A stretch of DNA of 64,000 bases from an uncultured Bryobacteraceae bacterium (lineage in GTDB: Bacteria; Acidobacteriota; Terriglobia; Bryobacterales; Bryobacteraceae), in NCBI GenBank assembly GCA_938027685.1, contig CALJAM010000016.1, positions 41,559 to 105,558 on the forward strand, written 5' to 3'. Below, piece by piece: positions 11,251 through 20,473 of the stretch. Under the pieces are notes generated by a model. It was given only the letters and a program-made list of their open reading frames with translations. It was not told the origin of the DNA and made no database searches. Position 1 is the first letter of the stretch. Each line of letters begins with the position of its first letter. The translations under genes and the position numbers were made by a program.

Positions 11251-13491
11251 GTGAGAATGGTATTGATTCTGACCTTGGCCGTTGGGGCTTGGGCGGCGGA
11301 GCTGGCCCGCTGGGAAGCCACGGGACTCTCCCGCGGCCTGGAACTCGTCGAGGGAGAGCGTGCCCAGTACGCATGGGAGGGTGCAGGCCCGGCCCGTGTG
11401 GCAGTGGTCCGGCCGGTGAAAGACTACTTTCATCGCGCCGCCTTTTTGCTTCGCTGCCGCGACGCTTTCGCCGGACCCATCTGGCTGGTTCTCGAGCACC
11501 CGGATCGCGGTTACGGCTTGATCAGTGTCGGCGGGCGGGGTGTGACCGTGCGAAGGCAGTCCAACATCTCGCGTCTGAATACTCGCAAGCCGCGCCGGGC
11601 GGTCTTCGAGTTGGGTGCGTTGGGTGCAGGCGCGGAGATCAGGATCGAGGGGCTGGATCGCCTGCGGTCGGCCGCGCTCCTCGACGCGGAACCGCCTCAA
11701 CAGAGGCCCCCGCTGGTGGAACCGGCTTTACGGCTCTCACGGCCCGTGCAACTGGTGACGACCGCGGGCGCCGACGCTGCGCGTCCCGAAGAGCTGCCCC
11801 GCGCTTTGGAGAGCCTGCGCGAGCTGCTGCCGCTGGCCCGCGCCTTGGGCTTTAACGGCATCGAGAGCTACGTGAAATGGGATTTCGTGGAGCGCTCGCC
11901 CGGAGTCTTCGACTGGAGCTACTACGACGCCGTAGTTGCGGAGATCGAGCGCCACGGCCTGCGCTGGTTCCCGCTGCTGATCGTCGGCTCGGCCTACACC
12001 TTGCCCGAATGGTTCTACCACTCGCCGGAGAACCGCGGGTTTGTCTGTCTGGAGCATCGGCTGCGCAACGACATCCAGTCGATCTTCTGCAACCACCAGG
12101 CACGGTATGTCCGCCGCTTTCTCGAGGAGTTCGGCAAACACTACGGCGGCCGCAAGGTCCTGCTCGGCATTCGGCTCGGGCCCAGCGGCAACTACGGGGA
12201 GGCACAGTATCCGGCGCGCGGCGATTGGGGTTGGCGTGGACGGCCCATCCACACGCACATCGGCTACTGGGCGGGAGATCCCTGCGCCAAACCGCACTTC
12301 CAGAACTGGCTGAGGCAACGCTATAGCCGCATCGAAAAACTCAATCAGAGCTGGCAGGAAAACTACGGTTCCTTCATGGAGATCGAACCCTTCCTGCCGC
12401 TGACGGCGCTGACCCGGCGCAAGCGTCTGGACTTTGCCGACTGGTACATGGGCGCCATGAGCGAGTGGTGCCGACAGTGGGCGGAGTGGGCTCGCGCGGC
12501 CCTTCCCGATGCCGTGATTCATCAGTCTTCCGGTGGATGGGGGCCGGTGGAGATCGGCACCGACTACACGCACCAGGCACGCACCATGGCGCGCCTGAAG
12601 GGCGGTATCCGTCTGACGAACGAGAGCGACAACTTCGCGCAGAACTTCGCTATCACGCGCATGGCGTCCTCGGCGGCGCGCTACTACGGAGCGGCTTTGG
12701 GCTACGAACCTGGCGGGTTCGGCAGTGCGAGGGGCGTGGCGGCCCGGCTCTTCAACATGATCACGAACGGCGGCGAGCACCTGTTCTTTTACCACGCCAA
12801 CCTCTGCGGCAACGACCAGGCGATCGAGGCGTGGCTCGCGCACGCGCCTTTGCTCGATCGACGCGCCGCACCCTTGATCGACGTCGCCGCCTTCTACCCG
12901 GACGCCACGATCAAACTGGACGATGAGACCATCCGCTACCTTTGGGCCTCGGCGTTCCTCACTCGCGCGGAGGCGATGCGCTCGACCCTGGACTTTGATT
13001 ACGTCAGCGAGCCCATGATCGAGGATGGCGCTCTCGACCGCTATCGGGTCTTGATCTTCCTCTGGGGCTACGTCACCGAGAAGTCCGTGCTGGAACGAAT
13101 CGCCGAGTGGGTGGACCGGGGCGGGATCCTTATCTATCCTGAGCGTCCGCGCGGGCTGCTGGAAACCGTCGAGGGCGACAATTCCGTCGCGCGGCGCTGG
13201 AGGGAGGGTCAGACGGGCCGCGGCCGCGTGATCTTCTTCCGCGGCGATCCGGAGCCCGGCGAACCCTACGCCCGATTCGTACGCGAGCAGCTGCGAGCCT
13301 TAGACGTGCTGCGTCCGCCCGTCCGCCGCGCCCTCGCGATCGAGAAGCCGGCGTGGGTCTACTGGAGCGTGCTCGAGAACGGCTTGCTTGCGCTGCTGAA
13401 CTTCGGAGACGACCCTGCGATCGTGCGGCTCGCCGACGGTCGTACCCTGCGGTTGGAGCCGTATACTTTCCGCTTCGAGCAGAGCTGGTGA
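11251..13491 (+). CDS. secreted GH42-like (clan GH-A) glycoside hydrolase
   Basis: A 746-aa exported protein. GTG at 11251 is chosen over ATG at 11257 because GGGGAGG sits 8 bases upstream of the GTG. Residues 1-16 form a signal peptide. A jelly-roll-like N-terminal part is followed from about residue 185 by a TIM-barrel region with FNGIESYVKWDFVE and GVFDWSYYD, typical of GH42-like beta-galactosidases. Glu317 in PSGNYGEAQYP fits the acid/base and Glu458 in LTNESDNF is a candidate nucleophile. The segment around 545-640 resembles the GH42 trimerisation domain. The substrate cannot be read from sequence. It is transcribed away from the act operon and is followed 48 bases later by a DUF3108 gene. 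Confidence 0.75.
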   Translation: MRMVLILTLAVGAWAAELARWEATGLSRGLELVEGERAQYAWEGAGPARVAVVRPVKDYFHRAAFLLRCRDAFAGPIWLVLEHPDRGYGLISVGGRGVTVRRQSNISRLNTRKPRRAVFELGALGAGAEIRIEGLDRLRSAALLDAEPPQQRPPLVEPALRLSRPVQLVTTAGADAARPEELPRALESLRELLPLARALGFNGIESYVKWDFVERSPGVFDWSYYDAVVAEIERHGLRWFPLLIVGSAYTLPEWFYHSPENRGFVCLEHRLRNDIQSIFCNHQARYVRRFLEEFGKHYGGRKVLLGIRLGPSGNYGEAQYPARGDWGWRGRPIHTHIGYWAGDPCAKPHFQNWLRQRYSRIEKLNQSWQENYGSFMEIEPFLPLTALTRRKRLDFADWYMGAMSEWCRQWAEWARAALPDAVIHQSSGGWGPVEIGTDYTHQARTMARLKGGIRLTNESDNFAQNFAITRMASSAARYYGAALGYEPGGFGSARGVAARLFNMITNGGEHLFFYHANLCGNDQAIEAWLAHAPLLDRRAAPLIDVAAFYPDATIKLDDETIRYLWASAFLTRAEAMRSTLDFDYVSEPMIEDGALDRYRVLIFLWGYVTEKSVLERIAEWVDRGGILIYPERPRGLLETVEGDNSVARRWREGQTGRGRVIFFRGDPEPGEPYARFVREQLRALDVLRPPVRRALAIEKPAWVYWSVLENGLLALLNFGDDPAIVRLADGRTLRLEPYTFRFEQSW

Positions 13492-13539
13492 GCCGAGCCG
13501 GTTGCGGCTGCGCGCGCCGATCTGCGACACTCGGGTTTC

Positions 13540-14361
13540 ATGCCGGTGCAGTGCCGCGTCGTCGGGCCGGCGGCCGCGGTGATCGCGCTCCTGGCCCTCG
13601 CCGCCCGAGCGGCGGTTCAGGACCCCCCGCCGGCCGGTCAATCGCCGAGGGCCGTGCCCCAGCACGAGGAGCTTTTCTATCGTGCGGAATGGCGGTTGGT
13701 GCATGCCGGAAACGTGCGCTTGAGCTGGGGTCCTGCCGGTGAGAACGGCGGTTGGAGGGCGCAGCTCAGGCTGCAGTCGGCCGGCTTGGTTTCGCGGCTG
13801 TACCGGGTGGACAACGAGTACGTGGCCTTCTTGGACGCAGCTCTTTGCGTCACCAGTTCCACTCTGCGTGCCAACGAAGGACGCAAACACCGCGAGATCC
13901 TTGTCCATTTCGACGGAGCCGCCGGAAAGGCCGGCTACCTTGAACGCGATCCCGTGCGCGACGTCGTGGTGGCCGCGCACGAAATCGACATTCCGGCCTG
14001 CGTGCACGACGTGGTGGGTGGCCTTTACCGCCTGCGAGCGATGCGCGTCGAACCAGGGCAGGTCGTCTACCTGCCCATCAGCGACGGTAAGAAAAGCGTC
14101 TCTGCCCGCGTCGAGGCCCAGCAGCGCGAAACGATCCGCATCGGCGATACGACTTATCAGACGATTCGCTACGAGGCGTTCCTCTTCAATAACGTGCTCT
14201 ATAGGCGCTCGGGACGGCTGTTCGTCTGGCTCACCGACGACGAGCGTCGCCTGCCGGTGCAGATCCGCGTGCGCCTGCCGTTTTACATCGGCACGGTCAC
14301 GCTCGAGCTGCGGCCGGGACGCGGCGGCGGAGCCGAATCTTCCTCCGGGGGAAGCCCATGA
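13540..14361 (+). CDS. DUF3108-family exported protein
   Basis: A 273-aa protein with an N-terminal signal segment (residues about 8-26) and a beta-rich body. The stretches EELFYRAEWRLVHAG, SRLYRVDNEYVAFLD, YRLRAM and RRLPVQIRVRLPF follow the DUF3108 pattern, a periplasmic beta-barrel/half-barrel family of unknown function. Stop TGA overlaps the ATG of the next gene as ATGA (14358-14361), so the two are probably co-translated. A role in envelope or outer-membrane biology is possible but not shown. Confidence 0.8.
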   Translation: MPVQCRVVGPAAAVIALLALAARAAVQDPPPAGQSPRAVPQHEELFYRAEWRLVHAGNVRLSWGPAGENGGWRAQLRLQSAGLVSRLYRVDNEYVAFLDAALCVTSSTLRANEGRKHREILVHFDGAAGKAGYLERDPVRDVVVAAHEIDIPACVHDVVGGLYRLRAMRVEPGQVVYLPISDGKKSVSARVEAQQRETIRIGDTTYQTIRYEAFLFNNVLYRRSGRLFVWLTDDERRLPVQIRVRLPFYIGTVTLELRPGRGGGAESSSGGSP

Positions 14362-15416
14362 GGACCGGCTTGGTTTGTGCACTCGGCTGCTTGCTTGCTT
14401 TGGGCCTCACCGCCCAGGAACGGGCGCCGATGAGCAATCGGGAGGTACTGGCGACGTGCGAGCGCGCCGCCAACCTCGTCGAATCCACTGCCACCGCAGC
14501 GCCGGATCTGGTGCGCGCCAGCGCGCCGTTGGCCGAGAACGTCCGGCAGGCGTGCCTGAGCCTCCGCAACGTCTCGCCGCAACACGCGCTGCCGACCTAC
14601 ACGCTGCTCACCAACCTGCGTGCCTATCTGGCCCTGGCCGACGCTCTGCCCAAGCCGCAGCCCGTCAATGCCGAGGCCCTGAAACAACTTGGCGAGCTTA
14701 GGGACCTGACCGTTCGTTGGGAAACGCATTTCACCGCTCTGCTCGAACAGAAGGAGTTCCTCCTACGCCATCCCGATCGCGATAACCTGCGCCGCTACGC
14801 CGAGGCCAACCGCAAGCTCGGACCGCCGCAGCCGGGGAACCCGCGCGTGGTCTTCCTCGGCGACTCGATCACCGACGGCTGGCGGCTCAATGAGTATTTC
14901 CCCGGACGCGACTTCGTCAATCGGGGCATTAGCGGGCAGATCACCGGTGAAATGCTGGGCCGCATGAAAGCTGATGTGATCGACCTCAAACCGGCGGCCG
15001 TACTCGTCCTGGCGGGTACCAACGACATCGCTCGCGGCGTCGAGCTGACTACCATCCAGAACAACCTCACCATGATCGCCGATCTGGCCGAGTTTCATGG
15101 CATCAAGCCGCTTTTCGCTTCCCTGCTGCCGGTCAGCGATTACCACAAGGATAAGAACCCGGCCTTTGAACAGACGCGCCGCCGGCCGCCGGAACTGATC
15201 CGTCGGCTGAACGATTGGATAAAGGACTTCTGCCGCCGACGTAACTTCGTTTACGTCGACTATTACTCGCACATGGTGGACGGTGCGGGATACCTCAAGG
15301 CAGAGCTCGCTGACGATGGTCTGCATCCGAACGCCGCCGGCTACCGTCTGATGGCGCCTGTGGCTCTCGAGGCGATCGAGAAAGCACTGGCCCCGGCCGC
15401 CCGGCGCAGGCGCTGA
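14358..15416 (+). CDS. secreted SGNH/GDSL-family hydrolase
   Basis: A 352-aa protein with a signal peptide (about residues 1-19), an alpha-helical N-terminal region of about 130 residues and a C-terminal SGNH esterase domain. All catalytic blocks are present: block I GDSITDGW with nucleophile Ser170, block II Gly in RGISGQ, block III GTND with Asn222, and block V DDGLHPN with Asp320 and His323. The domain resembles the PAF-acetylhydrolase-like or carbohydrate-esterase group, so a deacetylase acting on glycans is plausible. It overlaps the DUF3108 gene by ATGA. Confidence 0.88.
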   Translation: MRTGLVCALGCLLALGLTAQERAPMSNREVLATCERAANLVESTATAAPDLVRASAPLAENVRQACLSLRNVSPQHALPTYTLLTNLRAYLALADALPKPQPVNAEALKQLGELRDLTVRWETHFTALLEQKEFLLRHPDRDNLRRYAEANRKLGPPQPGNPRVVFLGDSITDGWRLNEYFPGRDFVNRGISGQITGEMLGRMKADVIDLKPAAVLVLAGTNDIARGVELTTIQNNLTMIADLAEFHGIKPLFASLLPVSDYHKDKNPAFEQTRRRPPELIRRLNDWIKDFCRRRNFVYVDYYSHMVDGAGYLKAELADDGLHPNAAGYRLMAPVALEAIEKALAPAARRRR

Positions 15417-15462
15417 GGCGCCCGGGCAGCGCGGCCCGCCGCAAATGCGCCAGAATGAAAGT

Positions 15463-16524
15463 ATGCGGCGGCTTGCTCGGCTTCTGTTGCTGGCCGCGCT
15501 CGCCCTTCCTGCACAGCAACGCCTTAGCGTCGACGAGCTCGTCGCTTTCGTGCGTTCCTCGATCCAACTTCGCCATCCCGACCGTCAGGTGGCCGAGTAC
15601 CTTAAGAAGATCACGCTGAGCGAGCGGCTCGAGGAGGCGGTCATCGAGCGGATCCGTGCCCTGGGGGCCGGTCCGCGCACCCTGGAGGCGTTGGAGGCGC
15701 TGCGCGAGAGCTCGAAAAACCTCCCTCCCCCTGCTGCTGTCCAGCCCAAGCCTGCACCGGCGGCCATCCCGCCGCCCAGCCCGGCCGAGCAACGCCGCAT
15801 CCTCGAAGCCGTGCAGGAGTACGCGCGCAATTACATCCGCGGTTTGCCCGACTTCATCTGCACGCAGGTAACCAGGCGGTATGTAGATCCCACGGGACTG
15901 GAGTTCTGGAGCCAACAGGACGTCATAACCGCCCGCCTCACTTACTTCGAGCAGCGCGAGGACTATAAGGTGGTGCTGATCAACAATCGCCCCACCGACA
16001 TCAGCTACGATCGGCTGGAAGGCGCGACCTCGACCGGCGAATTCGGCAGCATGATGCGCGAACTGTTCGCGCCGGAGACGCAGGCGCAATTCCGCTGGGA
16101 ACGCTGGGCTACGCTGCGCGGGCGCCGCACGCATGTTTTCTCGTACTTCGTCGAGCAGCCGCGCTCCCGCTGGCGCATCAGTTACCAAAAAACGCTCGAA
16201 ATCACGCCCGGCTACCGCGGCCTGGTTTACGTGGATGCGGATACGTTGGCCGTGGCTCGCATCACGCTGGAGGCGGTGGGCATCCCGCCGGACTTCCCCA
16301 TCCAGGAGGCCTCCACGGTGCTGGACTACGATTTCGTGGAAATCGCGGGCCGCAAGTACTGGCTGCCGCTGCGCGCCGTCGTGCGGATGCGCGAGGGTAA
16401 GCTCCTGCTCCGCAACGACGTGGAGTTCCGCATGTATCGTAAGTTTGCCGCCGAGGCCACGATCATCTTCGAAACCCCCGAGCCGCTGCCCGAGGATAAG
16501 ACCAAGGAACAGCCGCCGCAATAG
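15463..16524 (+). CDS. uncharacterised secreted protein
   Basis: A 353-aa exported protein from ATG at 15463; an upstream in-frame ATG at 15445 adds six residues before the signal peptide (MRRLARLLLLAALALPAQ). Residues 20-75 are helical, a Pro/Ala-rich linker spans about 82-105, and the remainder alternates beta strands in a way that resembles periplasmic lipoprotein-sorting or DUF3108-like half-barrels (GYRGLVYVDADTLAVARITLEA, DYDFVEIAGRKYWLP). I do not recognise a named family. It follows the SGNH hydrolase by 46 bases and precedes a broken propeller gene. Confidence 0.7.
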   Translation: MRRLARLLLLAALALPAQQRLSVDELVAFVRSSIQLRHPDRQVAEYLKKITLSERLEEAVIERIRALGAGPRTLEALEALRESSKNLPPPAAVQPKPAPAAIPPPSPAEQRRILEAVQEYARNYIRGLPDFICTQVTRRYVDPTGLEFWSQQDVITARLTYFEQREDYKVVLINNRPTDISYDRLEGATSTGEFGSMMRELFAPETQAQFRWERWATLRGRRTHVFSYFVEQPRSRWRISYQKTLEITPGYRGLVYVDADTLAVARITLEAVGIPPDFPIQEASTVLDYDFVEIAGRKYWLPLRAVVRMREGKLLLRNDVEFRMYRKFAAEATIIFETPEPLPEDKTKEQPPQ

Positions 16525-16549
16525 CCTGCAGCGCGCTACACTCGATGCC

Positions 16550-17871
16550 ATGCGAAAACGGTTCTTGTGCTTAACACTGTTCGGCCCCGTGCTCCTTTCG
16601 GCCGTCGAGCCCATCCTGTTCAACGACGACGGCGCCTGGTGCTGGTTTCAGGACGAACGCGCCGTGATCCACCGTGGCTGGTTGGTCTTCGCCTCGGTCG
16701 CCGCGGGCGCGCACGACCCCGGCCGCCGCGCCGATGTCGAGGTGCTGGCCTACCATCTGCGCCTGGGCCGGAAGGTCCTCAGCGAGCTTCACGACCGCTT
16801 TCAGCTTGACGATCATGATGCGCCGGCCCTCTGGGTCCGACCCGACGGGCGTTGGCTGGCCGTCTACGCCAAACACGGGTCCGAGAACCGGTTCTACTAC
16901 CGGCTGTCAATGCGCCCCCATGACCCGACGAGGTGGGGACCTGAGCTCAGCTTTGTACCCGGCGAAAGCTCGCGCCTCACTTACTCGAATTTATGCTATC
17001 TCGCCGATGAAAAGCGGTTGTACAACTTCTTTCGGGGCTTGGACGACAGCTTTAAGCCCTCCTACGCCTTCTCGAACGATGCCGGTGAGAGTTGGAAAAC
17101 CGGCAGGATCATAATCCAGGTGCCGGGTAAGTTCCGTCATCGACCGTACGTGAAATACGCGTCGAACGGTAAGGATACGATCCATTTTTTCTACACGGAG
17201 GGGCACCCGCGCAATTATGACAATAGCGCGTACCACGTTTATTATCGGAACGGTTGCCTGCACCGCTCCGACGGCACGGTAATCCGAAGGCTGGAGGAAG
17301 GGTTGAGGGAGCCCGCGGAAGGCACGCGTGTGTTCGCGGAGACTCCGACAACGTCGCGCGGGTAAGTGATATTCACATCGACCGATACGGCCGCCCCTAC
17401 GTAGCCTATTCAGTGCAGAAAGGGGGAGCCGGTCTGCCCGAGAAAGAGCATGGTGAGGACCACCGCTATCGATACGCCCGTTGGGATGGCTCTCGCTGGC
17501 ATGACTACGAGATTGCCTACGCCGGCGCTCGCCTGTATGCCGGGGAAAACGATTACACCGGAAATATTGCGTTGGATCCTGCCGATCCCGATACGGTCTA
17601 CATATCCACGAATGCGGATCCCCAAACCGGGCGGCCCCTGATTAGCCGTCGGGACGGCCGGCGCCACTGGGAGATTTTCCGCTGTACAACCTCGGATGGA
17701 GGCAGAAGCTGGCATTGGATCGCACTGACCCGCGATTCGACCTTCGATAACATTCGCCCCGTTGTTCCCGTGCCCGAAGGGGCGCAGGGCGCCGTTCTGT
17801 GGCTGCAGGGCGTCTACCTGAGCTACACGAATTACGACCTGGACGTGGTTGGAATCGTTCTGAAAAGATAG
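16550..17871 (+). pseudogene. BNR_4-type secreted beta-propeller protein with a one-base frameshift
   Basis: The frame from ATG 16550 encodes a signal peptide and a BNR_4-like sialidase-fold propeller (DGAWCWFQDERAVIHRGWLVFASV, then HDAPALWVRPDGRW and YHVYYRNGCLHRSDG) but ends at a TAA at 17363-17365. The neighbouring frame continues the same protein without a gap in homology: GDSDNVARVSDIHIDRYGRPYVAYSV onward to a stop at 17869-17871. The junction is near 17,334-17,340, where TTCGCGGAGACT would read Phe-Ala-Gly-Asp if one base were restored. The total span of 1322 bases is one short of 441 codons. This is either a true frameshift or an assembly error. The intact protein would be about 440 aa and probably bind or cleave glycans. 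Confidence 0.8.
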
Positions 17872-17925
17872 CGGCGGCAGCCGAGCACTGGCAGGGGCTG
17901 TCGCTCTCCTCGGACGTAGCAGCGG

Positions 17926-19599
17926 TCAGCGTTCGATCTTGTAAACGAAGATCGAATATCCCGCCTTGGTTATCGGTCTCGTCTCTCGGAAAATTCGATA
18001 GTACTCGTGATACTGCGGCTCGAAAAAGTGTCCCGGCAAAAGCGACGCGCTCACGGCGTAATAGCCGGCCCGGGGCTCGAGCTGCCTTCGGCCGGCGGCC
18101 AGTAGGTCGTTCCAGGGCGGCGGAATCAATTCCAGCTCTCGGTCGTTGAAGTAGGCCCAGGGATTGTCGGTGCCGAAGTAAGAGAGGCGGAGCTTGAGGA
18201 TCTTCAGCTCATCGAAACGTTTCCGGAGGAGCCGAAGATCCTGTCCCCAGTCCAGGTTGCTGTCCGCCAAATACCTGAGCCCGTTGTCCGGTCCTCCTAT
18301 CCAGCGGTTGAAGAAAGAAATGCTGTGCGGGAATATGCTGAGGGACTCCGCAGCCAGGCCGGTGAGCAGCGCGCCCAGTAGGACGGCACGATGTCGGTGC
18401 GCCAGCCGATCGATGGCAAGCCCGCAAATCAGCATCCCGAAGGGTAGGGCGGGCAATATCAGCCGAATGCCGAGCTGGAGAGTCGAGAGCGAAGCAAGGC
18501 CGATGTATAGCGGGCCAGGGGCCAGCCAGAGAAGATCAGCCCCCGCCATTCGCCGAGTGCGCCAGCGGACCCAAAGCACTGCGAAGCCAAGCAGGAGCAG
18601 CACCTGCAGTGCAATCGGAGCCTTGACCGCGAGCGCAGCAAGGAAGTACCACCGTTCTCCGCGCCGTCGCTGCCGACCCCAGAGGTAAGTCCAATTGCCC
18701 GCAGCATTCGCTCGCAGCAGGGAGATTCCGCCCTCCCAAAAGGGCTCCGGAACAGGAATCCATCTGAATGGCAGGACCGCTTTCCGCAGCAGAGGAGGGA
18801 TTGCAGGCTCCGATCGCAGTTACTCCAGTTCCTCCCCGGCAAGACGGCGGGCTTCAAATTGTGAAGCTGCCAACGCCCCGAAGTAAGGAATAGCAAGCAC
18901 GAGGAGAGTCCCTGTCAGGGCTTGCCGGAGTCGGCGCGGACGCCTCGAGAGGGCCCGCAGACCGACGATCACGGGCGTTGAAGGGATGAGCACGCTCATG
19001 GAGAGTTTGGCGAGCAATGCGACCAGCAAAGCTCCGCCCAACAGCGCTGCATTTGCCGGTCCCGGCGCATGCCAATATCGCCAGGCTCGATACCAGAAGA
19101 GCAGGTATCCGCATGTGGCTGCCAAGTCGTTCTTGAACAGAGCCTGGTGACCCAACACCGTAGGCTCCAGGGCAAACGCCAGAGTCAGCAGTACGGCAGT
19201 GCGCCCGCCGTCGAGTTGCATGGCCCAACGCCAGAGCAGGAATGCGGTGAGAAGGGGGAAAACCAAGAGGGGTATGCGGGCCAGGAAGAAGATGCGTCGG
19301 ATCTGTGCGGCGTTCATCCGCTCCATCATCAGCAAGGCCAGCAGCCAGCCGTCCCGTGTCGACCATGCAGGATGGTCCCGGGGAACCGGTAGACCAAGCT
19401 GCTTGGGAACCCAGCCTCCCGCGATCTTGATGCCGGGCGGCACGTCGCGCGGCGCCAAGCGGTCGTCACCCTCCCAGTACAGGCGCGCCGAAAGCAGGTG
19501 CGCAGGTTCGTCTACTGTGACGCCGGTGTGCCAGGCTTGAAAGATCAAAGCGCCCGCAAGCGCCGCAAGGATCAGGGCCAGCCCGAGGCGCTCCCACAC
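17926..19599 (-). pseudogene. GT39/ArnT-like membrane glycosyltransferase interrupted by an in-frame stop
   Basis: A polyisoprenyl-phosphate sugar:acceptor glycosyltransferase of the PMT/ArnT-like type. The N-terminal part has a first helix, the acidic TVDEPAHLLSA loop expected for the catalytic site, and several membrane helices. It ends at TAA 18820-18822, about codon 260. Reading on in the same frame gives uninterrupted family-like sequence (FRWIPVPEPFWEGG, then GERWYFLAALAVKAPIA), more helices, and the soluble tail motif YLADSNLDWGQDLRLL, ending at 17926. So one nonsense codon, not a frameshift, breaks the gene. The start is uncertain: GTG at 19599 follows the upstream stop; a longer reading to 19653 overlaps the RraA-like gene. 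Confidence 0.82.
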
Positions 19600-19606
19600 A
19601 GACGGC

Positions 19607-20431
19607 CTAGTCGGGCAGCACGGTGCGGTCAGGCGGGATGCCGAGCTTCTCATACAGCTTGCGGCGGCCGGCTTTGTCTGAGTCCAGGATCTGGCGCGCG
19701 GCGCGAGCCACCTCCTCGGCGTGCTCGCGCGGGACCACGATGACGCCGTCGCCGTCCGCCACCACCACGTCGCCGGGACGCACCAGCACCCCTCCGCACA
19801 TGATCGGTCGGTTCACCGACTCGATTTCGTTGCGGCCCGGCCTGATGCCCCGTCCGGGACGGCGGTAGTACAGCGGCACCTTTTGCTTAATGATTTCGTC
19901 CGTGTCGCGCGCCCCGCCGCTGGTCACGACGCCCACCATGCCACGCAGCTTCCAGGAGAGGATGTTGTTAGAGCCGATCGTGCCGGTATCGCCGTCTTCG
20001 CCGCCGTCGATCACCAGCACGGTTCCCGGCCGTAGCAGATTCACAAAGGGTTCGGGCGAGATTTCGCGGTACCAGGCGGCTTCCCATTGGCGGAATTCCT
20101 CCAGCGTCATCTTGGAAGCGCGCTTGTTGGTGGGCACATAGCGCGCGGTAACCGCGATGCCTGCGATGCGGTGCGTGAAGTTCTCCGTATCGCGCCATAA
20201 CGGCCGGATCTCCGGATTCATGAGCCCGACGTCCTGCAAACCCGCGATGTCCATCCCGTCGCTCACGTCGGCCACGCGCAATCCCTCGTAAAGCTTGAGG
20301 ATGCGCGCGTCTTCCTCCGCCGTCGTCGCGGGTATGCGGATAAACTCCTTCAGCAGGGGCGTCTGGCCCCAAACGGGCACTGTCAGGAGCACCAGCACAG
20401 AGATTTGCAGCCAGATCCTCCGCCCAGCCAT
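19607..20431 (-). CDS. exported RraA-like / HMG aldolase-family protein
   Basis: A 274-aa protein with an N-terminal signal peptide (about residues 1-22, ending VWGQ) and an RraA-fold domain. Family signatures include VADVSDGMD near residue 53, the SGGARDTDE loop with the conserved Arg-Asp pair, and GDVVVADGDGVIVVP. RraA-fold proteins include 4-hydroxy-4-methyl-2-oxoglutarate aldolases and the RNase E inhibitor RraA. Those are normally cytoplasmic, so the signal peptide is unusual and argues for an extracytoplasmic lyase or binding role. Its stop is 8 bases before the likely start of the broken glycosyltransferase gene. Confidence 0.85.
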   Translation of the reverse strand: MAGRRIWLQISVLVLLTVPVWGQTPLLKEFIRIPATTAEEDARILKLYEGLRVADVSDGMDIAGLQDVGLMNPEIRPLWRDTENFTHRIAGIAVTARYVPTNKRASKMTLEEFRQWEAAWYREISPEPFVNLLRPGTVLVIDGGEDGDTGTIGSNNILSWKLRGMVGVVTSGGARDTDEIIKQKVPLYYRRPGRGIRPGRNEIESVNRPIMCGGVLVRPGDVVVADGDGVIVVPREHAEEVARAARQILDSDKAGRRKLYEKLGIPPDRTVLPD

Positions 20432-20473
20432 GATGCGATCCTCCTTGGCGAATAATTGCCGATCAAGGCGGGA

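Noticed and set aside
17932..17956. Perfect 9-bp inverted repeat TTCGATCTT/AAGATCGAA between convergent genes
   Set aside because: It falls within the last codons of the glycosyltransferase reading and has no T-run; not enough for a terminator call.
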